Shown: positions 24,717-32,571 of the stretch, piece by piece
How positions within the stretch are numbered: position 1 is the first letter of the stretch
Layout of the letters: each line of letters opens with the position of its first letter
NCBI GenBank assembly: GCA_000992325.1
Contig: LBTZ01000022.1
Location: 1-51,066 of the forward strand
Reading direction: 5' to 3'
From: Parcubacteria group bacterium GW2011_GWD2_38_11
Lineage (GTDB): Bacteria; Patescibacteriota; Minisyncoccia; Moranbacterales; GWC2-37-73
DNA: 51,066 bases
Position numbers and translations under genes: made by a program
Notes under the pieces: generated by a model
Seen by the model: only the letters and a program-made list of their open reading frames with translations
Databases searched by the model: none
Told to the model about the DNA's origin: nothing

Positions 24717-26021
24717 ATGTCTAAAATAAAAAAATATTCAATTTGGATTATAATTCTAGCTGCAGTTGTTGGCAGCATCTTTTGGTATGTGAAAAGCAAA
24801 AAACCCGTCACGACTTATACGACTGCTGAAGCGACAAAAGGAAATCTCGCGCAAACAGTTTCGGTGACTGGGGATTTGGTGGCAAAAGATGAAATTACTC
24901 TTAATTTTGAATTAGGCGGAAGGGTGAGTAGGGTTTTTGTTAAAGAAAGTGATCAGGTTGCAGCGGGAGACAAGATTGCAACACTGACGGACGCGACACT
25001 TCAAAAGCAGGTTGATCAGGCAAAAGCCGGTCTTGATCAAGCAATTGCAACATCTGGTTCTAATAGCGATACTTTGCGCGAAGCAAAAGTAAGTCTTGAT
25101 AATGCCGAGGATTCACTGGATCAAACAAAAAAATTAAATGATGAAACGGTTGCTTCTGCAGAGCAGACAGTTGAAAATGCACAAAAAGCTTATGACGATA
25201 CGTTGGATTTTTATAATAGCAATGTTTCAAAACAAAACAAGATTACGCTTACAAATGCTGAAAATGCACTTGCAAGTGCCAAGCAAGCGCTGAAAACTTC
25301 CAAAGAACAAACAGACCTTTCTGAAATTTCAGCGGACAATGCTGTTTCCAGTGCTAAGGCCAGAGTTAAAACAGTTGAATCTGATTTTGCCAGAAATGCC
25401 AGAAATGCTCAAGTTGCCGCAGCTCAAGCCGTATATGATATGGCTGTTCTTAATTTGAACAGAGCAACTCTTATTTCCCCGGTAAATGGAATTATTACTG
25501 AGGTTAACAATAAGCCGGGTGAAATTCTTGGAACTGGTGTGATTAAGGAAACATTTTCACGTGTAATGTCACTTGATATGATTATTCAATCACAGGTTCC
25601 TGAGTCGGATATTGTAAAGGTAAAACTTGGCCAACATGCTAGCGTCACTTTTGATGCGCTTACGCCAGAGGATATTTTTGATGCAGAAATTATTGAAATA
25701 AATCCAGCTTCAACAAATGTACAAGGGGTTGTTTATTATAATATTAAGCTTAAACTCAACACTCTTGATATTAGGGTGAAACCTGGAATGAGCTTGAATG
25801 TTGACATCAGAACTGCTGAAAAAAATGAGGTCATTATGATTCCAAGCCGCGCAATCAAAATTGAAGAAAATAAAAAGTATGTGGAAATTTTGAAAGTTGA
25901 TGGAATTACCACGGAAAAAGTTTTTATTGAAACTGGATTAGAAGGGGATGATGGAATGATAGAGGCGAAATCGGGACTTAAAGGTGGAGAGAAGGTCGTG
26001 ACATTTCAAGTGATGAAGTAG
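24717..26021 (+). CDS. HlyD/MacA-type periplasmic adaptor (membrane fusion protein)
   Basis: 434 aa. N-terminal membrane anchor (YSIWIIILAAVVGSIFWYV), biotinyl-lipoyl-like halves (LAQTVSVTGDLVAKDEITL ... RVFVKESDQVAAGDKIATL and, after the coiled coil, RATLISPVNGIITEVNNKPG), a long Ala/Gln-rich coiled-coil hairpin (about residues 95-245) and C-terminal beta-barrel domains. It precedes a MacB-like ATPase and two permeases, so the four probably form one export or mechanotransmission complex. No outer-membrane partner was seen, in keeping with a single-membrane cell. Substrate unknown. Confidence 0.88.
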   Translation: MSKIKKYSIWIIILAAVVGSIFWYVKSKKPVTTYTTAEATKGNLAQTVSVTGDLVAKDEITLNFELGGRVSRVFVKESDQVAAGDKIATLTDATLQKQVDQAKAGLDQAIATSGSNSDTLREAKVSLDNAEDSLDQTKKLNDETVASAEQTVENAQKAYDDTLDFYNSNVSKQNKITLTNAENALASAKQALKTSKEQTDLSEISADNAVSSAKARVKTVESDFARNARNAQVAAAQAVYDMAVLNLNRATLISPVNGIITEVNNKPGEILGTGVIKETFSRVMSLDMIIQSQVPESDIVKVKLGQHASVTFDALTPEDIFDAEIIEINPASTNVQGVVYYNIKLKLNTLDIRVKPGMSLNVDIRTAEKNEVIMIPSRAIKIEENKKYVEILKVDGITTEKVFIETGLEGDDGMIEAKSGLKGGEKVVTFQVMK

Positions 26022-26027
26022 CGGAAT

Positions 26028-26056
26028 TGTCATTCCCGTGAAAACGGGAATCCAGG
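26028..26056. repeat. REP-like palindrome, single
   Basis: TGTCATTCCCGTGAAAACGG then GAATCCAGG, starting 7 nt after the adaptor stop. Confidence 0.8.
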
Positions 26057-26085
26057 TTATGTATTGATTTGTGTGATAAAATTTG

Positions 26086-26300
26086 TTTCCACATTTCTTT
26101 TTCCGCAAAAGAAACCTGGAGGAAAGAAAACTCGCACCGGATGAAGATACTGTGGCAAAAACTTCGTTCTTCGCTAAAATTTACACTGCGTGCCTTCGCT
26201 TGCTAGCGGGCACTACGTTTCAAAATTTTTTAACGCTCATCACTCGTTTTTTGCCTACGTACTTCATATGGTGCAAATGGAATGCAGATACAAGAAATAC
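26086..26300. repeat. Repeat family B, copy 2
   Basis: Shares both ends with 15821-16074 (see that entry). The middle contains the hairpin CGTGCC...GGGCACTACG and GGCAAAAAC, which is complementary to GTTTTTTGCC near the right end. The ORF at 26083 spans it and is not a gene. Together with the REP at 26028 and the terminator at 26315 this accounts for the gene-free stretch 26022-26403. Confidence 0.7.
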
Positions 26301-26314
26301 TTTGAAAATTTTTA

Positions 26315-26372
26315 TATAAAAAAGCCCGCGTATGTTAACTGTGAAAGATTTCACAATTAATTTCCGCGGGGT
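26315..26372 (-). terminator. Terminator of the small reverse gene
   Basis: Read on the minus strand: CCCGCGG, an inner GTGAAA-TC-TTTCAC helix, CGCGGGC and then TTTTTT. Confidence 0.85.
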
Positions 26373-26403
26373 TCTGAGCTGGGTAAAAAATATTGAATTC
26401 TAT

Positions 26404-26637
26404 TTAAGGAAAATATGTTATCGATGCAACCATCGCTGCTTCAGTTGCGATTTCAGAGTCGCTCCTGTCCTCAGCCCGGCAACCTTTTTGCAAGAAAATA
26501 ATTGATCCATCATCTTTTATTTCCTTGATTGTATATTCGGGTGAAGTTATTTTTTCTCCTGAGAGCAGGTTGAAGGATTTTATACCGCTTCCGTTGTGTG
26601 TTTTTTGAATAATCTCCCGTATCATTTCTAATTGCAT
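26404..26637 (-). CDS. Small hypothetical protein with strong promoter and SD
   Basis: 77 aa from the ATG at 26637 (MQLEMIREIIQKTHNG). This start is preferred to the 109-codon ORF because GGAGGAAAC directly precedes it and the promoter lies inside the longer reading. No family is recognised. The sequence has a helical N-terminus, then alternating strand-like segments (SPEYTIKEIKDDGSIIFLQKG) and an Ala-rich end. It is monocistronic, with a promoter at 26701-26729 and a terminator at 26315-26372, and runs opposite to the surrounding ABC genes. Belongs to the strong-SD gene class discussed in the findings. Confidence 0.7.
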   Translation of the reverse strand: MQLEMIREIIQKTHNGSGIKSFNLLSGEKITSPEYTIKEIKDDGSIIFLQKGCRAEDRSDSEIATEAAMVASITYFP

Positions 26638-26700
26638 GTTTCCTCCTTGGCTTCTTTGAGCCATTTGTGATATTTGACTGCTAACGAACTGTAATATTCT

Positions 26701-26729
26701 ATTATACTCCAAAATAGCCAAAAAGTCAA
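26701..26729 (-). promoter_or_regulatory. Consensus promoter of the small reverse gene
   Basis: Minus strand: TTGACT, 17 nt, TATAAT, giving a leader of roughly 55 nt. Confidence 0.9.
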
Positions 26730-26792
26730 GCACGCGCTAAGGCGCGAGTAAAAAGCTTTTAAAGTTTGTAAAGTTCATAAAGTAAATAAGAT

Positions 26793-27518
26793 ATGAAATT
26801 GATAGAAGTTGAAAATTTGGTTAAAACTTACGACAGTGAAGGCGTGCAGACTCAGGCAATGAGGGGTCTGACTTTTACGATTGAAAAAGGGGAATTCGTT
26901 TCCATTATGGGACCAAGTGGTTCTGGCAAATCAACTTTGATGCAGATTTTAGGGATGTTAGATCGGCCTTCTGAGGGGGTGTATCTTTTTGAGGGAAAGG
27001 ACATAAACTCTTATTCTGATGATGAATTGTCAAAACTTCGAAATAAAAAAATTGGTTTTGTTTTTCAATCTTTTAATTTGCTTCCGCGCACTACAGTATA
27101 TGAAAACACGGAGCTTCCACTTCTTTACGATGAAGATCATTTGGAAGTGCATAATGAGGAAAAAATAAACAAAGCCCTTGAGGCTGTTGGAATGAGTCAT
27201 CGCACGCAATATCTTTCTAATCAGCTTTCTGGCGGCGAAAAGCAGCGTGTGGCCATTGCGCGCGCTCTTGTTAATGACCCAGAGGTTATTTTTGCTGATG
27301 AACCAACGGGAAATCTGGATTCAAAATCAGGACTTGCTGTGATGAGAATTTTGCAAAAACTCAACAATGAAGGACACACTGTTATTTTGGTCACTCATGA
27401 AACTTATACCGCGCAGCATGCTAAACGTATCTTGAATATGAAAGACGGAATGGTTGTTTCTGACGAATTGGTGAAGGATCGCTTAATTGCAGATGGGGAA
27501 GGAGAACTTTTAAAGTAA
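26793..27518 (+). CDS. ABC transporter ATP-binding protein, MacB/LolD type
   Basis: 241 aa. Walker [11 protein letters not shown]-loop [16 protein letters not shown], signature LSGGEKQR, Walker [17 protein letters not shown] and H-loop VTHE. The SFNLLP Q-loop and NLDSKSG are typical of the MacB/LolD/FtsE class. It powers the two permeases that follow. The leader carries the GTTTGTAAAGTTCATAAA words just before the start. Confidence 0.93.
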   Translation: MKLIEVENLVKTYDSEGVQTQAMRGLTFTIEKGEFVSIMGPSGSGKSTLMQILGMLDRPSEGVYLFEGKDINSYSDDELSKLRNKKIGFVFQSFNLLPRTTVYENTELPLLYDEDHLEVHNEEKINKALEAVGMSHRTQYLSNQLSGGEKQRVAIARALVNDPEVIFADEPTGNLDSKSGLAVMRILQKLNNEGHTVILVTHETYTAQHAKRILNMKDGMVVSDELVKDRLIADGEGELLK

Positions 27519-27519
27519 T

Positions 27520-27665
27520 TTCCAATAACCAATTTCCAATTTCCAATAAATTCGCCATCCGGCGAAATTGCAATACAGTGAAGTTGTTTTTATTTTGGTT
27601 TGAAAATTTAAAGAATTAAAAATTGATTGAAAATTGAAAATTGTGAATTGAAAATTATAAATTTG
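27520..27665. repeat. AT-rich word repeat between ATPase and first permease
   Basis: TTCCAATAACCAATTTCC words facing GAAAATTGTGAATTGAAAA words. Nothing coding. Confidence 0.6.
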
Positions 27666-27692
27666 ATAAAACGCACAAATCTCTAAAATTAC

Positions 27693-28934
27693 ATGAAGCT
27701 TTCTAGCCCGATTAAAATATCTTATAAAAACCTGATGGCGGCCAAGTTCCGCTCGTTTTTGACGATTCTGGGGATTATTATTGGAATTGCTTCGGTGATT
27801 ATCGTGATGGCAATCGGTGCAAGCGCTCAACAACTCATTATTGCGCAGGTTTCAGGTGTTGGTTCGAATCTCGTTGGGGTTTTGCCGGGGGCTTCGGATG
27901 AAAAAGGTCCGCCAGCATCTGCGCTTGGGATTGTGACGACAACACTAAAACAACCTGATCTGGATGCTGTTTTGCTGAAAAAAAATGTGCCAAACGCTGT
28001 AGCAGCTTCTGGATATGTCAGTGGAATAGGAACGGCAAGGTATAAAAATAATTCTAGGCAGAATAATTTTCAAGGTGTTTCCGCGGATTTTATTAATGTG
28101 GAAAAAAACGATTTGGGATCTGGAAGATTTTTTACTAGTGAAGAAAATTCAGGTCTAGCTCGTGTGGCAGTTTTGGGTGCAACTACGGCGAAAGAACTTT
28201 TTGAAACTGAGGATCCGATTGGAAAAATGTTTTCTCTTAAAGATGTGAATTTTACAGTGATTGGTGTTTTGGCGCCAAAGGGTGGATCGGCAGTTTCTAA
28301 TCCTGATGAGTTGGTGTATATGCCATTGCTTACTGCACAAAAAATTCTGCTTGGAATCGACTATCTTAATTTTATGCGTGTTAAGATTGATAATCCTGAA
28401 AACATAACTCGCGCAGTTGCAGATATAAAATATACCATCAGGGTTCAGCATAGAATAAAAAATCCAAGCGATGATGATTTTTCAGTGCGGGATACTGCAC
28501 AGGCACTTAATGTGATCACAAACATAACCAATGTTCTTAAATATTTTTTAGCTGGAATCGCGGCAATTTCTTTGTTGGTTGGAGGGGTTGGTATTATGAA
28601 TATTATGCTAATTTCAGTTACACAACGTATTCGCGAGGTTGGTCTTAGAAAAGCTGTTGGTGCACGTAATCGTCATATTATCACACAGTTTTTGATTGAA
28701 TCTGTTTTTATTACTTTGGTTGGTGGCATAATCGGAATTATTTTTGGAATTTTAATATCACTTTTAGCAGCAGTAATTATTAATGCCTTGGGATATGATT
28801 GGGAATTTTTGATTTCATTTAGTTCGATTATAATTGCAACGTTGGTTTCAGTGCTGATAGGATTGTTATTTGGACTTTATCCTGCAAAAAAAGCAGCCAA
28901 GATTTCACCAATGGAAGCATTGAGATATGAGTAA
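27693..28934 (+). CDS. MacB-like ABC permease 1
   Basis: 413 aa. N-terminal membrane helix (SFLTILGIIIGIASVIIVMAIG), a large extracytoplasmic MacB_PCD domain (about residues 45-250), and a C-terminal FtsX-type block of three membrane helices (AAISLLVGGVGIMNIMLISVTQR, REVGLRKAVGARNRHIITQFLIES, ending AKKAAKISPMEALRYE). By family it undergoes ATP-driven conformational change rather than classical transmembrane transport. It pairs with the next gene as a probable heterodimer. Confidence 0.92.
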   Translation: MKLSSPIKISYKNLMAAKFRSFLTILGIIIGIASVIIVMAIGASAQQLIIAQVSGVGSNLVGVLPGASDEKGPPASALGIVTTTLKQPDLDAVLLKKNVPNAVAASGYVSGIGTARYKNNSRQNNFQGVSADFINVEKNDLGSGRFFTSEENSGLARVAVLGATTAKELFETEDPIGKMFSLKDVNFTVIGVLAPKGGSAVSNPDELVYMPLLTAQKILLGIDYLNFMRVKIDNPENITRAVADIKYTIRVQHRIKNPSDDDFSVRDTAQALNVITNITNVLKYFLAGIAAISLLVGGVGIMNIMLISVTQRIREVGLRKAVGARNRHIITQFLIESVFITLVGGIIGIIFGILISLLAAVIINALGYDWEFLISFSSIIIATLVSVLIGLLFGLYPAKKAAKISPMEALRYE

Positions 28935-29056
28935 TAGTTTGTAAAGTTTATAAAGTTCATAAAGTTTGTAAGGTTCATAAAGTTTGTAATGTTTGTAAAG
29001 TTCATAAAGTTCATAAAGTTTGTAAAGTTTGTAAAGTTTGTAAGGTTCATAAAGTA
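28926..29056. repeat. 9-bp tandem repeat, about 13 units (GTTYRTAAA)
   Basis: Units such as GTTTGTAAA, GTTTATAAA, GTTCATAAA and GTTTGTAAG run head to tail from the stop of permease 1 to 3 nt before the ATG of permease 2. Short runs of the same unit precede the ATPase start (26757-26785), and reverse-oriented runs precede trmD and ftsE. Confidence 0.9.
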
Positions 29057-29058
29057 AA

Positions 29059-30312
29059 ATGAGAAGATTAATATTATCAATTAGGCTTGCATTGCATAAT
29101 CTGACGAATAATGTCGGCAGGACTGTTTTAACATTGGTTGGAATTGTGATTGGGATTATGTCGGTGATAGTGGTTTCTTCTAGTGGACAAGGATTGAAAA
29201 ATTATGTGCTTGGCCAATTTGATAGCTTTGGAACTGATGTGATTCAAATTGAAACCAAGGTTCCGGCAACAGGAAAAACTTCTGCGGCAAATGCACAAGG
29301 TCAGGCAACTGGAATTCAAATAACCACCCTAAAGATTTCAGACGGGGAAGCATTAGCGAAAATTCCTAATGTGGCAAGTTTTGCTGCGGGGACAATAGGT
29401 CAAGAGTTGGTTAGTCACAAGGATGAAAATAAAAGGGTTATGCTTTTTGGTGTGGGTGCAAGTTATCCTGAAGTGGATAGTGCGGTCAAAGTTCAGGAGG
29501 GAATTTTTTATGATCAGTCGACAGATGATAGCTTGGGGCAGGTCGCAGTTATTGGTCCTGATATCAAGGAAACTCTTTTTGGCACTGAGGATGCTATTGG
29601 AAAATCAATCAAAATTAAAAATATGGATTTTCGTGTGATTGGCGTTTTGGAAAAAAGAGGAGCTGTCACGTTTTTTAATTACGACGAACTTATTTATATT
29701 CCAGTACAAACTTTGCAAAAGAAAATTTTAGGTATCGATTATGTGCGTTTTATTACGGTTAAAGTTAAGGATCAAAGCCTCATTGAAGTAACAGTGGCAG
29801 ATATTAATGACACACTTAAGCGAATTCATCGTACGTATAAACCCGAGCAAGAGGATTATTCAATCACAACTATTCAAGAGGCGCAAAAAATTGTAGAGGA
29901 TGTTTTTGGAACAATTAATATTTTGCTGCTTGCTCTCACTTCCATTTCTTTGATTGTGGGTGGAGTGGGGATTATGAATGTGATGTATGTGGCTGTATCC
30001 GAGCGAACATTTGAAATAGGCCTTAGGAAGGCAGTGGGTGCAAAGGAGAATGATATTCGCAATCAGTTTTTGTTTGAAGCTGTTTTCCTTACGATTGCCG
30101 GCGGAATGGTGGGGGTGGTGTTGGGATATGCTATTTCACTTGCTTTTTCTTATATTATCAGTTTGCTTGGCTATACGCTTAATTTTTCCCTTACTTTAAA
30201 TTCTATTTTAATAGCAGTTGGTTTTTCAGCTGCCACCGGAATCATTTTTGGATATTATCCAGCTTATAAGGCATCAAAACTTTCACCAATGGAGGCGCTT
30301 CGAAAGGAATAG
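29059..30312 (+). CDS. MacB-like ABC permease 2
   Basis: 417 aa with the same layout as permease 1: N-terminal helix (VLTLVGIVIGIMSVIVVSSSG), extracytoplasmic MacB_PCD domain (GTDVIQIETKVP ...), then three C-terminal helices (TSISLIVGGVGIMNVMYVAVSER, FEIGLRKAVGAKENDIRNQF) and the ending YKASKLSPMEALRKE. Clearly paralogous to permease 1 but diverged in the extracytoplasmic part, suggesting a heterodimeric transporter. The 5' flank is the 9-bp tandem repeat. Confidence 0.92.
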   Translation: MRRLILSIRLALHNLTNNVGRTVLTLVGIVIGIMSVIVVSSSGQGLKNYVLGQFDSFGTDVIQIETKVPATGKTSAANAQGQATGIQITTLKISDGEALAKIPNVASFAAGTIGQELVSHKDENKRVMLFGVGASYPEVDSAVKVQEGIFYDQSTDDSLGQVAVIGPDIKETLFGTEDAIGKSIKIKNMDFRVIGVLEKRGAVTFFNYDELIYIPVQTLQKKILGIDYVRFITVKVKDQSLIEVTVADINDTLKRIHRTYKPEQEDYSITTIQEAQKIVEDVFGTINILLLALTSISLIVGGVGIMNVMYVAVSERTFEIGLRKAVGAKENDIRNQFLFEAVFLTIAGGMVGVVLGYAISLAFSYIISLLGYTLNFSLTLNSILIAVGFSAATGIIFGYYPAYKASKLSPMEALRKE

Positions 30313-30410
30313 GTAATTAGGTGCTAGGTATTAGGTGTTAGGAAATGCGAAATACGTAGTTTGAAATTTGTTAAAACCTAATATCTATAACCTAGAACCT
30401 AGCAGAATAC
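30313..30410. repeat. Palindromic TAGGT / ACCTA word repeat
   Basis: TAGGTGCTAGGTATTAGG faces CCTAATATCTATAACCTAG, then AACCTAG, after the second permease. Confidence 0.7.
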
Positions 30411-30422
30411 TACACAATATTT

Positions 30423-30450
30423 TCTACAACCTCGCAAGTTGTAGATTTTA
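30423..30450 (+). terminator. Possible terminator of the ABC operon
   Basis: TCTACAAC-CTCGCAA-GTTGTAGA followed by TTTTATG. The stem is 8 bp and the T-tract is weak. Confidence 0.5.
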
Positions 30451-30594
30451 TGCTGTTATGGTAACATATAAGGACAAATTAATCTGTAAAAAACAGGTTT
30501 ATTCTGGTCATATTAATGTCAGGATTAAATATAATAATTAAATAATGATAAGTTGTTTCTCCAAGAGAGACTCAAATCTTATTTAACAAGGTAG

Positions 30595-30996
30595 ATGCAT
30601 CAAGATAAAAAAAGAGAAGAACGTCAGCAAAAGGAAGAATTTGAACAACTTCAGCAAGAAGAATCTTTTGAGCAAGAAGAAGTTCAACAAAGCACACAAG
30701 ATGAAAATATTGAGGAAAAAGAAAAATTGCAACCAATTGAAAACGAAATGGAGCGTGCAAAAAAGAGAAGACGAGAGGTTGTTTTTGAAATGGCATTATT
30801 TTTTGTGCTAGGCGTTCTCCTTGGGGTTACAATGAAAACAGAAGCGATAAAAAAAATTACAATTGGTTTCAATGATTATCAAATAAGTAAACCACTGGAG
30901 AGTTATAACATTGCTGATTTGAAGAAAAAGCTTGATGATCAAATTGCAGAGCAGCAGCAGATGCAACTGGAGAGTCAAAATCAGCCGCAACAATAA
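30595..30996 (+). CDS. Hypothetical single-pass membrane protein, Gln/Glu-rich
   Basis: 133 aa. The N-terminal 65 residues are almost entirely Glu, Gln and Lys (likely disordered or coiled coil, cytoplasmic). One membrane helix (VVFEMALFFVLGVLLGVTM) follows, then a short C-terminal helix ending in a Gln-rich tail. No family recognised. It sits immediately before the anchored thioredoxin-fold gene, whose first product has a similar acidic-tail plus single-helix layout, so the two may work together at the membrane. Confidence 0.7.
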   Translation: MHQDKKREERQQKEEFEQLQQEESFEQEEVQQSTQDENIEEKEKLQPIENEMERAKKRRREVVFEMALFFVLGVLLGVTMKTEAIKKITIGFNDYQISKPLESYNIADLKKKLDDQIAEQQQMQLESQNQPQQ

Positions 30997-31045
30997 AATC
31001 ACAAAAAGACATAATCAGTAACTTGTAACTAATCACTAAAACAAT

Positions 31046-31306
31046 ATGGAAGAAGAAAAAAAGGAAATCAACAATGCTTCTATAGGGGAGGTTGTTGAGG
31101 AAAAAGAAGTTGAAGAAACAGAAGAAGAAAAAAAGGATAAAAAAATTAAAAATTTGATTTCAGCAGTGATTTTGCTTGCCGGTTTGTTTGGAGGTAGCTT
31201 GTTTGTGGATGCAATTCAAATGGCGAGAGGTGGTGGTTTCTCTCAGCGCGTACTTAACGAGGCAGATGTTTTTGCAACAAATGGAAAAACTTGGGTTGCT
31301 TTGTGA
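31046..31306 (+). CDS. Membrane-anchor N-terminal part of a thioredoxin-fold protein
   Basis: 86 codons: acidic cytoplasmic tail (EEEKKEINNASIGEVV...), one membrane helix (NLISAVILLAGLFGGSLFVDAIQ), then FSQRVLNEADVFATNGKTWVAL. The stop TGA (31304-31306) overlaps a GTG that continues in the -1 frame as VKVQVISDDTCEAC. One extra T in the GCTTT run would fuse both reading frames into WVAFVKVQV. I therefore read this as the first part of one interrupted gene. Separate genes with a GTGA overlap remain possible. Confidence 0.7.
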   Translation: MEEEKKEINNASIGEVVEEKEVEETEEEKKDKKIKNLISAVILLAGLFGGSLFVDAIQMARGGGFSQRVLNEADVFATNGKTWVAL

Positions 31307-32130
31307 AAGTCCAAGTGATTTCTGATGACACCTGCGAAGCTTGTGCTCCAGATGAGGTGCTTGTTGGTCTTAAGCAGGCATTGCCAACAATGCAAAATGA
31401 AAAAATAGATGCAAATTCGGCTCAGGGTCAAAAACTTATTACTGAGTTTAAAATCAAAACAATTCCAGCTTTTGTTTTTTCTAAGGAAATTGAAAAGACT
31501 GAATTATTTGCAAAGGCGCAGCCATTTTTGGATAAGCAAAATAGTGGGTATGCGATAAAATCAGCAGAGGCTGGATTTCCAGTTGGAAAATATGTTTCAG
31601 CCCCACAGATTTCAGATAAAGACATTTCTTTTGGCTCAAGTGATGCAAAAGTGAAGGTTGTTACTTTTGGTAATTTTCAAAATCCAGAGGACAAGCAGCT
31701 TTATCAGACGGTGATTGCTCCAATGCTTAAAGATTATGGTGAAAAAATTCAATTTTCTTTCAAAAACTATCTTCCACCAACATCTGCTCAGGCAATGAGC
31801 GCCGCGCTGGCTGGGTTATGTGCCAACGAACAAGGAAAATTTTTGGAATATGCTGACAAGCTTTTTGCAACGCAAGCTGTTTGGGGAAAAGCTAAGGATG
31901 CAGCTCCTTTACTAAAAACATATGCGAATACTGTTGGGTTGAATGCTGCTGATTTTGGAAAATGTCTTGATAGTAAAAAATATCAGGATTCCATAACTGC
32001 GACTCTTACTGATGGTCAGAGTTTTGGCATCGCTGCAACTCCGGCAATATTCATTGATAATGAGCTTGAAATAGGCGCTGTAAAATACGAAGATATTAAA
32101 AAGAATATTGATCAACAACTTGAGAAATAA
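31303..32130 (+). CDS. Tandem thioredoxin-fold / DsbA-like protein with degenerate second active site
   Basis: About 275 aa from GTG 31303. The first domain has C-E-A-C (DDTCEACAPDE) and a thioredoxin-type TIPAFVF loop. The second is DsbA-like (VVTFGNFQNPEDKQLYQTVI ... FGIAATPAIFIDNE), but the expected CxxC after FQ is replaced by NPED, so it should not be redox-active itself. With the anchor of the preceding ORF it would face outward and could accept electrons from the DsbD-like protein. See the frameshift note on the preceding entry. The TTG at 31291 used in the ORF track is less likely as a start. Confidence 0.75.
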   Translation: MKVQVISDDTCEACAPDEVLVGLKQALPTMQNEKIDANSAQGQKLITEFKIKTIPAFVFSKEIEKTELFAKAQPFLDKQNSGYAIKSAEAGFPVGKYVSAPQISDKDISFGSSDAKVKVVTFGNFQNPEDKQLYQTVIAPMLKDYGEKIQFSFKNYLPPTSAQAMSAALAGLCANEQGKFLEYADKLFATQAVWGKAKDAAPLLKTYANTVGLNAADFGKCLDSKKYQDSITATLTDGQSFGIAATPAIFIDNELEIGAVKYEDIKKNIDQQLEK

Positions 32131-32182
32131 TGCAACCAATCGTATCTTCTTGGTTGAATATTTTGTTAGCTACATAGATTTC

Positions 32183-32225
32183 AAAAAAACTCACGCACAC
32201 ATTTAATTATGGCGTGGGTTTTTTG
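32183..32225 (+). terminator. Rho-independent terminator
   Basis: AAAAAACTCACGC faces GCGTGGGTTTTTT with one T-G pair and a 15-nt loop. Confidence 0.88.
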
Positions 32226-32266
32226 AAAATTTAATGACTGTGTATAAGTTGGCAGGTATCTTTTCG

Positions 32267-32295
32267 TTGCATAACTTTTCATATTGATGTATAAT
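32267..32295 (+). promoter_or_regulatory. Promoter of a short transcription unit
   Basis: TTGCAT, 17 nt, TATAAT. It starts RNA near 32302, which would reach the terminator at 32519-32551. Confidence 0.8.
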
Positions 32296-32331
32296 ATTTG
32301 CATAGGGGGTTTTCTTTTGATATTTGGTCTT

Positions 32332-32520
32332 ATGATGATTAGATACATCATAATCGCTTGTGTTGTTACGTTTTATTTTAAAAAAAATATAACAGAGGCG
32401 GTCAAAATTTTTCGCAGCAGCAAAACTTATAGCTCGCTTATTATTGGCGCTGAAAATTTTGTTAGTTTAATTGCTGAAAAAAGGGTTTGGTTTGTATTGC
32501 CAAACAAATTAATAATGTAA
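32332..32520 (+). CDS. Possible small membrane protein (or leader RNA)
   Basis: 62 codons from ATG 32332, downstream of the predicted transcription start. The 78-codon version begins before it and is unlikely. A hydrophobic N-terminus (MMIRYIIIACVVTFYF) precedes a Lys/Arg-containing region. There is no SD. The stop is followed at once by a terminator. The same 250 nt could be a non-coding leader for the dockerin gene that starts 20 nt beyond the terminator. I cannot decide between these. Confidence 0.35.
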   Translation: MMIRYIIIACVVTFYFKKNITEAVKIFRSSKTYSSLIIGAENFVSLIAEKRVWFVLPNKLIM

Positions 32521-32551
32521 AACTCATTTGATTTTTTCTGATGGGTTTTTT
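32519..32551 (+). terminator. Terminator or attenuator just before the dockerin gene
   Basis: AAAACTCAT and ATGGGTTTT with one T-G pair, then TTTT. It ends about 20 nt before ATG 32572, leaving no room for another promoter. Confidence 0.7.
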
Positions 32552-32571
32552 AAATTTTAAAAAAAAATAAA

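Noticed and set aside
26083-26319. 78-codon ORF
   Set aside because: Translation of repeat family B copy 2, with no SD. The homologous copy does not keep the frame.
28926-29056. CRISPR-like array
   Set aside because: Units are 9 bp, head to tail, with no spacers and no cas genes in the window.
28877-29080. Reverse ORF reading (MNFTNF)n
   Set aside because: It is simply the translation of the 9-bp tandem repeat, which has no stop in that frame.
32284-32520. 78-codon version of the small ORF
   Set aside because: Its start lies upstream of the predicted transcription start. Only the shorter 62-codon reading is kept, at low confidence.
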